Assembly (NCBI GenBank): GCA_024231975.1 | Contig: JAAEQB010000034.1 | Coordinates: 1 to 64,000 of the forward strand | Reading direction: 5' to 3' | Length of the DNA stretch: 64,000 bases | DNA from: Allobosea sp. | GTDB lineage: Bacteria > Pseudomonadota > Alphaproteobacteria > Rhizobiales > Beijerinckiaceae | Shown here: positions 16,864 to 25,541 of the stretch, one piece after another | How the letters are laid out: the number at the start of each line of letters is the position of its first letter | How positions within the stretch are numbered: position 1 is the stretch's first letter | Notes under the pieces: generated by a model | Told to the model about the DNA's origin: nothing | Seen by the model: only the letters and a program-made list of their open reading frames with translations | Databases searched by the model: none | Program-made: the position numbers and the translations under genes

Positions 16864-18189
16864 TCAAGCGAAATGTCGATTGGCCGGCCGCGGCAGGCCC
16901 AGATGGTCGCGCAGCGTCGGCCCCTGATACTCCCGGCGGAACAGGCCGCGCCGCTGCAGTTCCGGCACGACCTTGTCGACGAAGTCGTCGAGCCCCTCCG
17001 GCAGATAGGGGAACATCACGTTGAAGCCGTCGCTGCCACGCTCGACCAGCCATTGCTCCATCTCGTCGGCGATCGTCTTCGGTGTGCCGACGAAGGCGAG
17101 CCCGCCATAGCCGCCGAGCCGTTGCGCAAGTTGGCGGACGGTCAGGTTCTCGCGGCGGGCAAGTTCGATCGTCCGCTCGCGGCCGCTCTTGCTGTGGTTG
17201 GTCTCGGGGATGTCAGGGAGCGGGCCGTCCGGGTCGAAGCCGGTCGCGTCATGGCCGAGCGCGATCGAGAGCGAGGCGATGGCGCTGTCGTAGTGCACGA
17301 AGGAATCGAGCAGCGACCGCTTCTCGCGGGCTTCCTCGACGCTGTCGCCGACCACCGTTAGCACGCCCGGCAGGATCTTGAGATGGTCGGGATTGCGGCC
17401 GATCTTATCCATCCGCCCCTTCACATCGGCGTAGAAGGCCTGGCCGGCCGCGAGCGTGCCATGCGCCGCGAACACGACCTCGGCGGTCTCGGCTGCGAGC
17501 TGGCGGCCGGGCTCGGAGGCGCCGGCCTGGACGATCACCGGCCAGCCCTGTGGCGGCCGTGCGATATTGAGCGGTCCGCGCACCGAGAGATGCTCGCCCT
17601 TGTGATCGATGCGCCGCATTTTATCCGGGTCGAAATAGAGCCCGCTCTCGCGATCGCGGATGAAGGCGTCGTCGGCGAAGGAATCCCATAGCCCCGTGAC
17701 GACATCGTAGAACTCGCGCGCCCGGTCATAGCGCTCGCCATGGTCGACCTCAGCGTCGAGGCCGAAATTCAGCGCCGCATCCGGGTTCGAGGTGGTGACG
17801 ATATTCCAGCCGGCGCGGCCGCCGCTGATATGGTCGAGCGAGGCGAAGCGCCGGGCGATGTGATAGGGTGCGTCGAAGGTGGTCGAGGCGGTGGCGACGA
17901 GGCCGATGCGCTCGGTCGCGCCGGCGAGCGCCGAGAGCAGGGTGAACGGCTCGAAGGATGTCACGGTATGGCTGCGCTTCAGCGCCTCGACCGGCATGTT
18001 CAGCACGGCAAGATGATCGGCCATGAAGAAGGCGTCGAATTTGCCGGCCTCCAGCTTCCTGGCGAAGCGCTTCAGATGGTCGAAATTAAAGTTCGCATCC
18101 GGGTAGGCGCCGGGATAGCGCCAGGCGCCGGTATGGATGCTGACGGGGCGCATGAAGGCCCCCAAGTGAAGCTGGCGCGCGGTCGTCAT
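16864..18189 (-). CDS. LLM-class flavin-dependent monooxygenase (NtaA/SnaA/DszA type)
   Basis: 441 residues from the ATG at 18189 with GAGG upstream. The frame is open to 18408, but the extra part translates a palindromic repeat (…DGRDKPDHDG…), so it is rejected. Family hallmarks: TARQLHLGAFMRP start, FFMADHLAVLN, SGGRAGWNIVTTSNPDAALNFG, WPVIVQAGASEPGR and GTPKTIADEMEQW. Group members oxidise nitrilotriacetate, dibenzothiophene sulfone or similar compounds using FMNH2 from a separate reductase. No flavin reductase gene is nearby. The substrate is unknown. Confidence 0.9.
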   Translation of the reverse strand: MTTARQLHLGAFMRPVSIHTGAWRYPGAYPDANFNFDHLKRFARKLEAGKFDAFFMADHLAVLNMPVEALKRSHTVTSFEPFTLLSALAGATERIGLVATASTTFDAPYHIARRFASLDHISGGRAGWNIVTTSNPDAALNFGLDAEVDHGERYDRAREFYDVVTGLWDSFADDAFIRDRESGLYFDPDKMRRIDHKGEHLSVRGPLNIARPPQGWPVIVQAGASEPGRQLAAETAEVVFAAHGTLAAGQAFYADVKGRMDKIGRNPDHLKILPGVLTVVGDSVEEAREKRSLLDSFVHYDSAIASLSIALGHDATGFDPDGPLPDIPETNHSKSGRERTIELARRENLTVRQLAQRLGGYGGLAFVGTPKTIADEMEQWLVERGSDGFNVMFPYLPEGLDDFVDKVVPELQRRGLFRREYQGPTLRDHLGLPRPANRHFA

Positions 18190-18365
18190 CGTTGGCCTCG
18201 GCAGGCGGTTGCTCAGTGGAGGCTGAGCTATGCCTGCGTCCGCCGCTGCGCCATGGCGCCGCGTAAAAAGCCAAGAATCGTCTCTGGATAGCTGCCGATG
18301 TAGAGGGTTCGTCTCAGCTTGCCCCCGAACCGGAGAAATTCGGTTCTGGGCTGACACGCCCTTCC

Positions 18366-18458
18366 CGTCATGGTCGGGCTTGTCCCGACCATCCACGTCT
18401 TCCTTCAAGCAATGCGGTGTTCAAGACGTGGATGCTCGCCACAAGGGCGAGCATGACG
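18366..18458. repeat. palindromic intergenic repeat, family 1, copy B
   Basis: 93 bases, same architecture and orientation as 7784-7876: hairpin GGTCGGG-cttgt-CCCGACC, CCACGTCTT/AAGACGTGG, hairpin GCTCGCC-acaa-GGGCGAGC. It lies between the TRAP binding-protein stop and the monooxygenase start. Confidence 0.9.
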
Positions 18459-18475
18459 GTTTGGGAGCCGCGGCG

Positions 18476-19471
18476 TCAGACGGCCGCCTTCTTGATCGCG
18501 TCCAGCACGTCGCTGCCGTACTTGCCGACGAACTCCTTCTCGACCTCGGCGGTGACGACCTTGGCCAGGGACTCACGATCGGGATTCTCGACCGCCTGCA
18601 TGCCAGCCTTCTTCAGCGCGTCGAGGCTGGAGCCTTCGGTGTCCTCGTTCATCTTGCGCTGGATGCCGGCGCATTCGAGCGCGATGGCTGCCAGCATCTG
18701 CTGGATGTCGGCCGGCATCGCGTCGAACTTGCTCTTGTTCATCACCAGCGGGCCGGTGGTGAAGGCATGGCGTGTCAGCGAGAGATGCTTCTGCACCTCG
18801 TTGAACTTGGCGTTGAGGATCAGCGTCACCGGATTCTCCTGGCCGTCGACCGTGCCGGTCTCAAGCGCGGTGAAGAGCTCGGTGAAAGCCATCGGCGTCG
18901 GGATCGCACCGAGCAGCTGGAAGGCCTTGATATGGGCCGGGTTCGGTGTGGTGCGGATCTTCAGGCCCTTGAGGTCGGCGGCGGTCGCGACCGGGCGGCG
19001 GTTGTTGGTGAGGTTGCGCCAGCCGATCTCCCAGGTGGCGAGCGCCTTGAGGTTCGAGCCTTCGAGCTCCTTGCGCAGTCCGTCGCCGATCGGGCCGTCC
19101 ATCACCGCGGCCGCGTGCTTGCGGCTCTGGATCAGGAAGGGCAGGTCGAGCACGTTGAGCTTGGGCGCCAGGCCGGTGAAGAACGGGTTGCCGGTCAGGC
19201 AGATATCGAGCGAGCCGCCGCGCACCGCGCTGATCGTCTGCGCATCCGAGCCGAGCGCGCCGTTCGGGAAGACCTGGACTTCGTAGCGGCCCTGGCTCTT
19301 GGCCTTGACCTGCTCGGCGAAGAGCAGCGCCGCCTTGTGCCAGCTATCGGCTTCCGGGTGCGGATGGGCGAAGCGCAGCTTCACCGCTTGCGCCAGGGCT
19401 GGGCGGCCGATGGCGAAGAGGGCGATGCCGGCGCCGGCGCCAGCGAGAGCGGTCCTGCGGGTGATGGTCAT
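18476..19471 (-). CDS. TRAP transporter solute-binding protein (DctP type)
   Basis: 331 residues. Twin-arginine-like signal (MTITRRTALAGAGAGIALFAIGRPALA) then the DctP fold: LRFAHPHPEADSWHKAALLFAEQVKAKSQGRYEVQVFPNGALG, the conserved Arg carboxylate-binding region KIRTTPNPAHIKAFQLLGAIPTPMAFTELFTALETGTVDGQENP. Periplasmic receptor for an organic acid, last gene of the amidohydrolase-dctQ-dctM-dctP unit. The carboxylate-binding Arg suggests a carboxylated ligand. Confidence 0.93.
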   Translation of the reverse strand: MTITRRTALAGAGAGIALFAIGRPALAQAVKLRFAHPHPEADSWHKAALLFAEQVKAKSQGRYEVQVFPNGALGSDAQTISAVRGGSLDICLTGNPFFTGLAPKLNVLDLPFLIQSRKHAAAVMDGPIGDGLRKELEGSNLKALATWEIGWRNLTNNRRPVATAADLKGLKIRTTPNPAHIKAFQLLGAIPTPMAFTELFTALETGTVDGQENPVTLILNAKFNEVQKHLSLTRHAFTTGPLVMNKSKFDAMPADIQQMLAAIALECAGIQRKMNEDTEGSSLDALKKAGMQAVENPDRESLAKVVTAEVEKEFVGKYGSDVLDAIKKAAV

Positions 19472-19509
19472 GAGCGTCTCCTCCCTGTGTTGTTGTTCGG
19501 ACGGACGCG

Positions 19510-20793
19510 TCAGCGCCCGTAGAGCCAGCGCGCCGGGACCGTGACGATCTCGGGCACGAAGATCAGCAGCAGCAGCACGGCGAGCTGCGCCAGCAGGAAC
19601 GGCATGACGCCGCGAATGACCTTGTCCATCGGGATGCGGCCGACGGCGCAGACGACGTTCAGCACCGTGCCGACCGGCGGGGTGAGCAGGCCGATGGCGT
19701 TGTTGATGATGAACATCACGCCGAAATAGACCGGGTCGATTCCGGCCTGCTTGACGATCGGCATCAGCACCGGCGTCAGGATCAGCACGGTCGGGATGAA
19801 GTCGAGCGCGGTGCCGACGATGACGACGAGGAACATCATCGCCAGCATCAGCAGCGTCTTATTGTCGATCAGCGGGCCGAGCAGGCTGGAGACCTGGGCG
19901 GGGATGTCGGCGATGGTGATCAGCCAGGCCGAGACCATTGCCGCCGCGACCAGGAACATCACCGCCGCCGAGGTCTTGAGCGCCGCGAGCAGGGCAGGGC
20001 GCAGATCGCCGAACTTCAGCTCGCGATAGATGAAGCCGCCGACGAAGGCGGCATAGACCGCAGCGACCACCGCAGCCTCGGTCGGCGTGAAGACGCCCGC
20101 TTTCATGCCGCCGATGATCAATACGGGCAGGCCGAGTGCCCAGAGCCCGTCGAGGACCGCCTGGCCGATCTCGCGAAGGGTCGCGCGCTTGACGCGGGCG
20201 GCCGGTTCGTCGCGGGCGACGATGTACCAGGTAATCAGCAGCGCGAGGCCCATCAGGATGCCGGGCACGATGCCGGCGATGAACAGCCGCGTGATCGAGA
20301 CGCCGGCGGCCACGCCGAAGACGACGAAACCGATCGAAGGCGGGATCACCGGCGCGATGATGCCGCCGGCCGAGATCAGCCCGGCGGCGCGCGGCAGGTT
20401 GTAGCCGGCCTGGCGCATCATCGGCAGCAGGATCGCGGCGAGCGCAGCGGTGTCGGCGACGGCTGAGCCGGAGATGCTCGCCATCACCAGCGCCGCCAGC
20501 ACCGCGACATAGCCGAGCCCGCCGCGGACATGGCCGATCAGCGTTACCGCCAGCGCGATGATCCGGCGCGACAGGCCGCCGGCATTCATCAGCTCGCCGG
20601 CGAGCATGAAGAAGGGCACAGCCATCAGCGGGAAGGAATCGGCGCCGCCGATCAGGTTCTGCGCCAGGATCTGCGAGTCGAAGGTGCCGAGCTGCAGCAT
20701 CAGCGCGACGCCGCAGACCAGCAGCGCCATCGCGATCGGCATGCCGAGCGCCATCGCCCCGATCAGCGAGCCCAGGAAGATGAAGACGGTCAT
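19510..20793 (-). CDS. TRAP transporter large permease (DctM type)
   Basis: 427 residues, about 12 hydrophobic segments. DctM family stretches include LIGGADSFPLMAVPFFMLAGELMNAGGLSRRI, GSAVADTAALAAILLPMM and IPPSIGFVVFG. It carries the sodium-coupled transport path. Overlaps the small-permease gene by one base (TGATG) and precedes the binding-protein gene by 38 bases. Confidence 0.95.
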   Translation of the reverse strand: MTVFIFLGSLIGAMALGMPIAMALLVCGVALMLQLGTFDSQILAQNLIGGADSFPLMAVPFFMLAGELMNAGGLSRRIIALAVTLIGHVRGGLGYVAVLAALVMASISGSAVADTAALAAILLPMMRQAGYNLPRAAGLISAGGIIAPVIPPSIGFVVFGVAAGVSITRLFIAGIVPGILMGLALLITWYIVARDEPAARVKRATLREIGQAVLDGLWALGLPVLIIGGMKAGVFTPTEAAVVAAVYAAFVGGFIYRELKFGDLRPALLAALKTSAAVMFLVAAAMVSAWLITIADIPAQVSSLLGPLIDNKTLLMLAMMFLVVIVGTALDFIPTVLILTPVLMPIVKQAGIDPVYFGVMFIINNAIGLLTPPVGTVLNVVCAVGRIPMDKVIRGVMPFLLAQLAVLLLLIFVPEIVTVPARWLYGR

Positions 20794-21335
20794 CAGCGCT
20801 TCTCCGCCGCCTGCTGGTTCTCGAAGGCGGTGAGCTCTTCCGATTCCGCACCGACGACGAGCTCGTCATCGGGCATGCGGCCGGTCAGCAGCCGCGTCAG
20901 CGCGATCAGGTTCAGAGCGCCGATGCCGATGCCGCCGACGAGACCGGCGAGATAGGTCACCGCAACCGGCACGCCCGTGACCGGCTGGTGGTTCTCGATA
21001 TTGATCGACGCCTGCTGCCAGCAACCGACGACCAGCATGCCCATGCAAAACAGCGACATCGCCTCGACCGCGAGCCGGCACCACCAGCGGCCATTGCGGC
21101 CGAGCATGGTGACGACGGTGGTCATGCCGAGATGCTGGCCGTCCTTCGCCACCAGGAAGGCGCCGCCGAAGGTCAGCCAGACGAAGATCAGCCGCGACAG
21201 TTCCTCCGAGGAGATGATGCCGGAGCTGAAGGCGTAGCGCAGCACGACATTGCCGAAGACCATCGCGATCATCACGACGAAGCCGGCGATCAGCACGTCC
21301 TCGGTCAGGCGCAGGAGCAAGGCGCGTAGTGTCAT
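20793..21335 (-). CDS. TRAP transporter small permease (DctQ type)
   Basis: 180 residues from the ATG at 21335; the open frame upstream crosses palindromic repeats and is rejected. Four TM helices; DctQ hallmarks NVVLRYAFSSGIISSEELSRLIFVWLTFGGAFLVAKDGQHLGM. Couples to the large permease, whose start it overlaps. The C-terminal tail after the last TM is acidic. Confidence 0.93.
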   Translation of the reverse strand: MTLRALLLRLTEDVLIAGFVVMIAMVFGNVVLRYAFSSGIISSEELSRLIFVWLTFGGAFLVAKDGQHLGMTTVVTMLGRNGRWWCRLAVEAMSLFCMGMLVVGCWQQASINIENHQPVTGVPVAVTYLAGLVGGIGIGALNLIALTRLLTGRMPDDELVVGAESEELTAFENQQAAEKR

Positions 21336-21360
21336 CAGGCGGCTCCGTTGGCGCGCTTTC

Positions 21361-21384
21361 CGTTCGGCCGGGCCCGGCCGAACG
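21361..21384. repeat. 24-base perfect palindrome
   Basis: CGTTCGGCCGGG followed directly by its exact inverse; pairing extends outward through CTTT (21356-21359) and AAAG (21386-21389). It lies in the 88-base gap between the amidohydrolase stop and the dctQ start. No T-tract follows on either strand, so a processing or attenuation hairpin is more likely than a terminator. Confidence 0.8.
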
Positions 21385-21414
21385 AAAAGAATTCGCGCAA
21401 GATCAATGAGTTGG

Positions 21415-21461
21415 AGGATGTTCTCATCGCAAAAGTGGTTCCCACTTTTGCGGAACATCCT
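21415..21461. repeat. two-tier palindromic repeat overlapping an ORF end
   Basis: Outer arms AGGATGTTC (21415-21423) and GAACATCCT (21453-21461), inner arms CGCAAAAGTGG (21428-21438) and CCACTTTTGCG (21442-21452). The inner part resembles a dispersed Hyphomicrobiales repeat. It supplies the last dozen codons and stop of the amidohydrolase gene. Confidence 0.85.
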
Positions 21462-22410
21462 CGGCGAGCCTGTACCAGCGCGCGGCGTTGTCATGGAACA
21501 AGGCAAGGCGTTCGAGTGCCGGCCGCTCACGGACCGCCGCCTTGAACACGTCGAAGATCGTGCCGAACGAGGCGCAGAGGCTGTCGACCGGGAAATTGCT
21601 GGCGAAGGCACAGCGCTCGGCGCCGAAGGCCGCGATCACGCCGTCGATCACCGGCGCCTGCAGCTCCAGCGTCCAGGCCTGGCCGGGCACGCCGATGCCG
21701 GAGATCTTGGCGACGACATTGGGTTCGCGCGCCAGCCGGTCCAGCGCCGCGCGCCAGGCTTTGAGCCCCTCGGCGCTGCGATCGGCCGGCAGGCCGGCAT
21801 GGTTCAGGATGATGGTCGTCGCCGGGAAATCGCGGGCAAGCTCGGCGGCTTCGTCCAGATGCCACCACGGCGTCTGCAGGTCGAAGCTGAGACCGGCATT
21901 GGCGAGCAGGGCATAGCCGTCGCGCCAAGCGCGATCTCGCATCGAGCCGGGGGCGGCGAAATCCGGATGGTGATCCTCGCGAGCGACGGCCTTCGGCTTG
22001 TGCCGGACGCTGCGCACCAGCGGCATGTCGCGATAGGCGGCGACAACTTCGCCGACATCCTCTCTATCGAGCCAGATCTGGCCGATCGCGGCGCTCGGCA
22101 GGCCGTACTCGCGCGCGACCTCGGAGGCCCAGCGCATCTCGCCGATCGGATCGCGCGGATCCCATTCACCTTCCATCAGCACGCTGCCGACGACGAGATG
22201 CCCGTCGAACGCGCGGCGGTAGTCGGCCGGCATGAAGTCGCGCTTGATCGCGCTGTAGTCGCCATAGCGGAAGGCGACCGGGTGATCGCTCAGCCAAGGA
22301 TGGTAATTGCGGGCGAGGTCGAAGAAATGGTGGTGGGCGTCGATGATCGGCAGATCATCGTCGGCGCCGGAGGCGAGGAAGCGGGCGCGCTGGTCGGAGC
22401 TTGCCACCAT
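21424..22410 (-). CDS. amidohydrolase (amidohydrolase-2/PDC lactonase-like)
   Basis: 328 residues. TIM-barrel metal-dependent hydrolase with the IIDAHHHFFDL metal motif, LNHAGLPAD (third His) and ASNFPVD (late Asp). The group includes 2-pyrone-4,6-dicarboxylate, fucono- and galactaro-lactonases. First gene of the unit with the TRAP importer, with the TTGTATGC palindrome (22546-22560) upstream, so it probably opens a lactone or hydrolyses the imported acid. Its C-terminal residues (about DVPQKWEPLLR) come from a palindromic repeat, so the native C-terminus has been replaced or extended. Confidence 0.88.
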   Translation of the reverse strand: MVASSDQRARFLASGADDDLPIIDAHHHFFDLARNYHPWLSDHPVAFRYGDYSAIKRDFMPADYRRAFDGHLVVGSVLMEGEWDPRDPIGEMRWASEVAREYGLPSAAIGQIWLDREDVGEVVAAYRDMPLVRSVRHKPKAVAREDHHPDFAAPGSMRDRAWRDGYALLANAGLSFDLQTPWWHLDEAAELARDFPATTIILNHAGLPADRSAEGLKAWRAALDRLAREPNVVAKISGIGVPGQAWTLELQAPVIDGVIAAFGAERCAFASNFPVDSLCASFGTIFDVFKAAVRERPALERLALFHDNAARWYRLAEDVPQKWEPLLR

Positions 22411-22545
22411 GGCTCAGCTCCGCTGCGGCGGAAGGCAGGTGTGGTTCGGGCTGTGCCCGGCCGGTCCGGTGCTTGCGCCCGTCATCCCTGCCTCCCGATC
22501 GTTTCCTCAGCGGTTGCCCGCTAGCGATTAGCTTTGTCTGAGTGT

Positions 22546-22560
22546 TGTATGCTGCATACA
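22546..22560. promoter_or_regulatory. GntR-type operator, site 1
   Basis: TGTATGC-T-GCATACA, a perfect inverted repeat preceded by T so that it starts with the TTGTATGC octamer shared with site 2. It lies 136 bases upstream of the amidohydrolase/TRAP unit. Related palindromes are at 24743-24760 and 28480-28495. Confidence 0.7.
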
Positions 22561-22576
22561 GAATGTTGCCGCAAAG

Positions 22577-23974
22577 TCAAAGCGCGCCCGGGTTGAACAG
22601 CGCGTCCTGCTCGCGGCGCAGGCGAACCAGCGTGGTCTCCTCGTCGAGCGCGATGTCGGCACAGGTGACGACGGCACCGCGGGCGACCTTGCGCACCACC
22701 GGCCGCCCGGCAGTGAGGTAGTAGGGAACCGGCTCGCTCGGCCCGAGCGGACGCGCAGGGGTCAATTGCGGCTCCAGCCCTTCGATGACATGGCGATAGC
22801 CCATGGTCAGTGTCTCGCCAGGCTCGAGGTCGCGGCTCGCCCGCGCCGTCAGGTCGACGCGTGGCAGGACTTCGGCGCCGCCGGTCGACTGGCCGAGCAG
22901 CGCGGCCGACAGCGCAGACATCGGCGCTTCCGCCCCAAGCAGATGCACCGGATTGTGCAGCAGGACATAGCGGCCATCCGGCGAGCAGGGGATGCCTTTG
23001 CCGGCAAAGAGCTTGCCGGTGGCAAGGTCCGGCGTCTCGGCGATGACGAAGACGCCGCCGGCGAAGGAGAGCTCGTCCGGCCGGCGCAGGCAGTTGAACA
23101 TGTCGACGCGGCCGGTGCCCGAGAGCAGGCCGCCCTCGGCCGCCGGCCGGAACAGGCTCGGCAGTTCGGTGGTGCGCGCGATCGGTGCATGCATCGCCGC
23201 CACGTCCGGCATCAGCCCGGTATGGTTGGCGACGATCCCCATCTCGCAGAGATCGGGCACGGTGGCGCGCGGGAAGGGCAGCCGGGCGCGGGCGTCGAGC
23301 AGAGCGAGCGGATCGCTACCGAGCTTGCCGAAGGCCGCGGCGAAATCGGCGGCCGGCACGGCCTTCTCCCAGGCGGTGACGGTGCCGGCCTCGGCATCCC
23401 AGACGAAATCGGACTCCGACGACTTGCCGGCCGCGACGATCGGCAGGCCGAGCACGCGGGCCCAGCCGATCAGCCCGATCAGCAGGCTCGGCTGGTCGCC
23501 GTCGACCGGAGTATGCACGACGCCGTTCTGCCTGGCGCGGTGGGCCAGGATCGGGCCGATGATGCATTCGGCCTCCTTGGTCACCATGACGAGATGGCGG
23601 CCGGCCTCGATCGCCGCGAGCGCGGTCATGGCGGCGCCTTCCGGATCGCCGGTCGCCTCGACGACGACGTCGACCGGCAGCCCTTCGAGGTGGGCGGCAT
23701 CGCCGATCAGCGCGACCAGCCCGCGTTCGAGCGCAGTCTTGGCCTCGGCGGCGCTATGGCAGGCGACGATCTCTGCCTCGCTCAGCCCGCCGGCGAGCGC
23801 CGCCTTGCGGGCGCGGCCGATATCGAGGTCGCAGACGACGCGCGGCTCGATATGCGGGGCGCGTCGGGCCTGGCCGATGAAGCTCGCGCCGAACTCGCCG
23901 GCGCCGACCAGGGCAGCGGAGATCACGCGATCGGGCGCGCTGGGCTTCAGCGCGAACAGGTTCTCGATATTCAC
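22577..23974 (-). CDS. homoserine-dehydrogenase-like oxidoreductase with SAF domain
   Basis: 465 residues. N-terminal Rossmann domain (ISAALVGAGEFGASFIGQARRAP, then VVVEATGDPEGAA) resembling homoserine dehydrogenase, a middle catalytic region (VHTPVDGDQPSLLIGLIGWARVLGLPIVAAGKSS), and a C-terminal SAF-like domain (about 385-450, PYYLTAGRPVVRKVARGAVVTCADIALDE). This matches the COG4091-type family, whose members often sit in sugar-acid clusters and lack a settled reaction. In this cluster it may act on a hydroxy acid or semialdehyde. True homoserine dehydrogenase is unlikely from context. Confidence 0.8.
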   Translation of the reverse strand: MNIENLFALKPSAPDRVISAALVGAGEFGASFIGQARRAPHIEPRVVCDLDIGRARKAALAGGLSEAEIVACHSAAEAKTALERGLVALIGDAAHLEGLPVDVVVEATGDPEGAAMTALAAIEAGRHLVMVTKEAECIIGPILAHRARQNGVVHTPVDGDQPSLLIGLIGWARVLGLPIVAAGKSSESDFVWDAEAGTVTAWEKAVPAADFAAAFGKLGSDPLALLDARARLPFPRATVPDLCEMGIVANHTGLMPDVAAMHAPIARTTELPSLFRPAAEGGLLSGTGRVDMFNCLRRPDELSFAGGVFVIAETPDLATGKLFAGKGIPCSPDGRYVLLHNPVHLLGAEAPMSALSAALLGQSTGGAEVLPRVDLTARASRDLEPGETLTMGYRHVIEGLEPQLTPARPLGPSEPVPYYLTAGRPVVRKVARGAVVTCADIALDEETTLVRLRREQDALFNPGAL

Positions 23975-24008
23975 GGGGGTCGCTTTCGTTCGGGCGGGGC
24001 AGGGGCCG

Positions 24009-24680
24009 TCAGACGGCCAGGCCCTCGATGGCGTAGATGCGGGCGGGGGCGCCGTCGGCGTTCGGGATCAGCAGCGGGGCGGCCGAGAACAGGTTGCGCG
24101 GTGCCGTGAGCTTGCTGGTGTTGACGACGTATTCGATCAGGGTGACGCCATGGCTGAGCAGGACATGGTGCGTCACATGTTCGGGCTTGGGCACCTCCTT
24201 GCCTTCGAGCAGGAGGCGGATCGGGTAGTCCTGCGGGAAGTCGAAGGCGACGGCGCTCGGCTTGCGCTCCGCCAGCCACTGCGCCGCCTCAAGCGTCAGC
24301 CAGGGTGCTTCGGTCCAGAAGCTCTTGTCATGATAGTCGCGCCGGTCGTTCCACTGCGTCGCCAGCAGCAGGATCTCGCCATCGGCTCCGCCGGGATCGG
24401 CGGCGGCGAGATGCTCGGGGCCGATCGGCTGATTGGCCGGGCGCTGGCTTAGGTCGAGCACGCGGCAGGGACCGACCACCTGGCGAAGCGGCGTCGCCTC
24501 GATCGTCGGCGCGCCCGCGACGAAATGGGCGGGCGCATCGACATGCGAGAAGCCATGGCAGGGGCCGTTGATCTTCGACACCCGGAACTGGTCGCCCGCC
24601 GCGATGTCGCCCTTGATCGAAAGCTCCACCGGCCAGCGGAAATGCGGCGCGATCGGCATGGAAAGGTCGACGATGTGCAT
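24009..24680 (-). CDS. cyclase-family hydrolase (kynurenine formamidase-like fold)
   Basis: 223 residues of the metal-dependent cyclase family. The metal motif, usually HxGTHxDxPxH, appears here as CHGFSHVDAPAHF, with the GT replaced by FS. Further hallmarks are LLATQWNDRR and the late HHVLLSHGVTLIEYVVN. Relatives hydrolyse N-formylkynurenine, isatin or lactones. It lies 34 bases upstream of the SAF-domain gene in one unit, divergent from the GntR gene with operator site 2 between them. A lactone or amide hydrolase role is inferred. Confidence 0.83.
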   Translation of the reverse strand: MHIVDLSMPIAPHFRWPVELSIKGDIAAGDQFRVSKINGPCHGFSHVDAPAHFVAGAPTIEATPLRQVVGPCRVLDLSQRPANQPIGPEHLAAADPGGADGEILLLATQWNDRRDYHDKSFWTEAPWLTLEAAQWLAERKPSAVAFDFPQDYPIRLLLEGKEVPKPEHVTHHVLLSHGVTLIEYVVNTSKLTAPRNLFSAAPLLIPNADGAPARIYAIEGLAV

Positions 24681-24742
24681 GGCGCTGCCTGGATTTCGGA
24701 AAGGGACGCCGGCTAGCCGGCGGCTCCGTTCTAGGGGGCTGA

Positions 24743-24760
24743 ATTCTTGTATGCAAGAAT
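24743..24760. promoter_or_regulatory. GntR-type operator, site 2
   Basis: ATTCTTG-TATG-CAAGAAT, exact inverted arms. It lies 40 bases before the gntR start and 62 bases before the cyclase gene start, so it can control both divergent units. It shares TTGTATGC with site 1 and the CTTG/CAAG frame with site 3. Confidence 0.75.
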
Positions 24761-24799
24761 TTTTCGACAGCGAAGCGGCCGCGCGATATACAGAGCGTC

Positions 24800-25534
24800 A
24801 TGGATAGTCCGGCCGACACGACCCCGCTCGCAGCGCTTCTCGCTCAGGTTCCGCAGCCCGAGCCGGGCCGGCGCAAGGGCGCTCTGCACGGCAGCACGGT
24901 CGCAAAACTGCGCAACCTGATCGTCACCGGGGCGCTGGCGCCGGGCGCCAAGCTGAACGAGCGCGAGCTCTGCCTGCAGCTCGGGGTCTCGCGCACGCCG
25001 GTTCGCGAGGCGATCAAGACGCTGACCCAGGACGGCCTGCTTCGCGCGCTGCCGAACAAGTCGTCAGTGGTCGCCGAGCTCGATGTCGGCGAGATCGAGG
25101 CGCTGATCGATGTCGTCTCGACGATCGAGGGGCTGGCCGGCGAGCTCGCCGCGGCGCGCGCCACCGACGAGGCCGTCGCCGAGATCGGCATGCTGCACTA
25201 TCGGATGATGCTGCATCACACCCGCGACGAGCTGCCGGGTTATTTCGAGGCCAACAAGGCCTTCCATCGCCGCATCGTCGAACTCTCCGGCAATCCCGTG
25301 CTGCTCTGGATCTGGGAATTGCTGGCGCTTCGGGTCGACCGCGCCCGCTACTCCTCGAACCTCTGGCCGAAGCGCTGGAAGATGGCGATCCAGGAGCATG
25401 AGCAGATCCTGGCAGCGTTGACCGCCGGCGATGCCGCGCTTGCGAGCCAGCGCCTGCGCGAGCATGTCCGCAATGGCCTCTCCGGGCTCGTCGCGGCGCT
25501 GAAGGACAAGGCCGCCAAGCCGGACGGCGCTTGA
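24800..25534 (+). CDS. GntR-family (FadR/FCD) transcriptional regulator
   Basis: 244 residues. The N-terminal winged helix (about 35-100, LRNLIVTGALAPGAKLNERELCLQLGVSRTPVREAIKTLTQDGLL) is followed by an FCD ligand domain with probable metal-binding positions in YRMMLHH, FHRRIVELSGNP and QEHEQILAAL. FCD members usually sense carboxylic acids and bind short palindromes. Three such palindromes (22546, 24743, 28480) precede the island's units, so this is its probable master regulator. It converges on the HIBADH gene. Confidence 0.93.
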   Translation: MDSPADTTPLAALLAQVPQPEPGRRKGALHGSTVAKLRNLIVTGALAPGAKLNERELCLQLGVSRTPVREAIKTLTQDGLLRALPNKSSVVAELDVGEIEALIDVVSTIEGLAGELAAARATDEAVAEIGMLHYRMMLHHTRDELPGYFEANKAFHRRIVELSGNPVLLWIWELLALRVDRARYSSNLWPKRWKMAIQEHEQILAALTAGDAALASQRLREHVRNGLSGLVAALKDKAAKPDGA

Positions 25535-25541
25535 TCTCAGG

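Noticed and set aside
16864..18189. Monooxygenase as part of a sulfoquinovose (sulfo-SMO) pathway with island 1
   Set aside because: No flavin reductase, glycosidase or shared operator motif; it is separated by the fRMsr gene and belongs to the NtaA rather than SsuD group.
16864..18408. Longer start for the LLM monooxygenase
   Set aside because: The extra 73 residues translate the family 1 repeat; the ATG at 18189 has an RBS and matches the family start.
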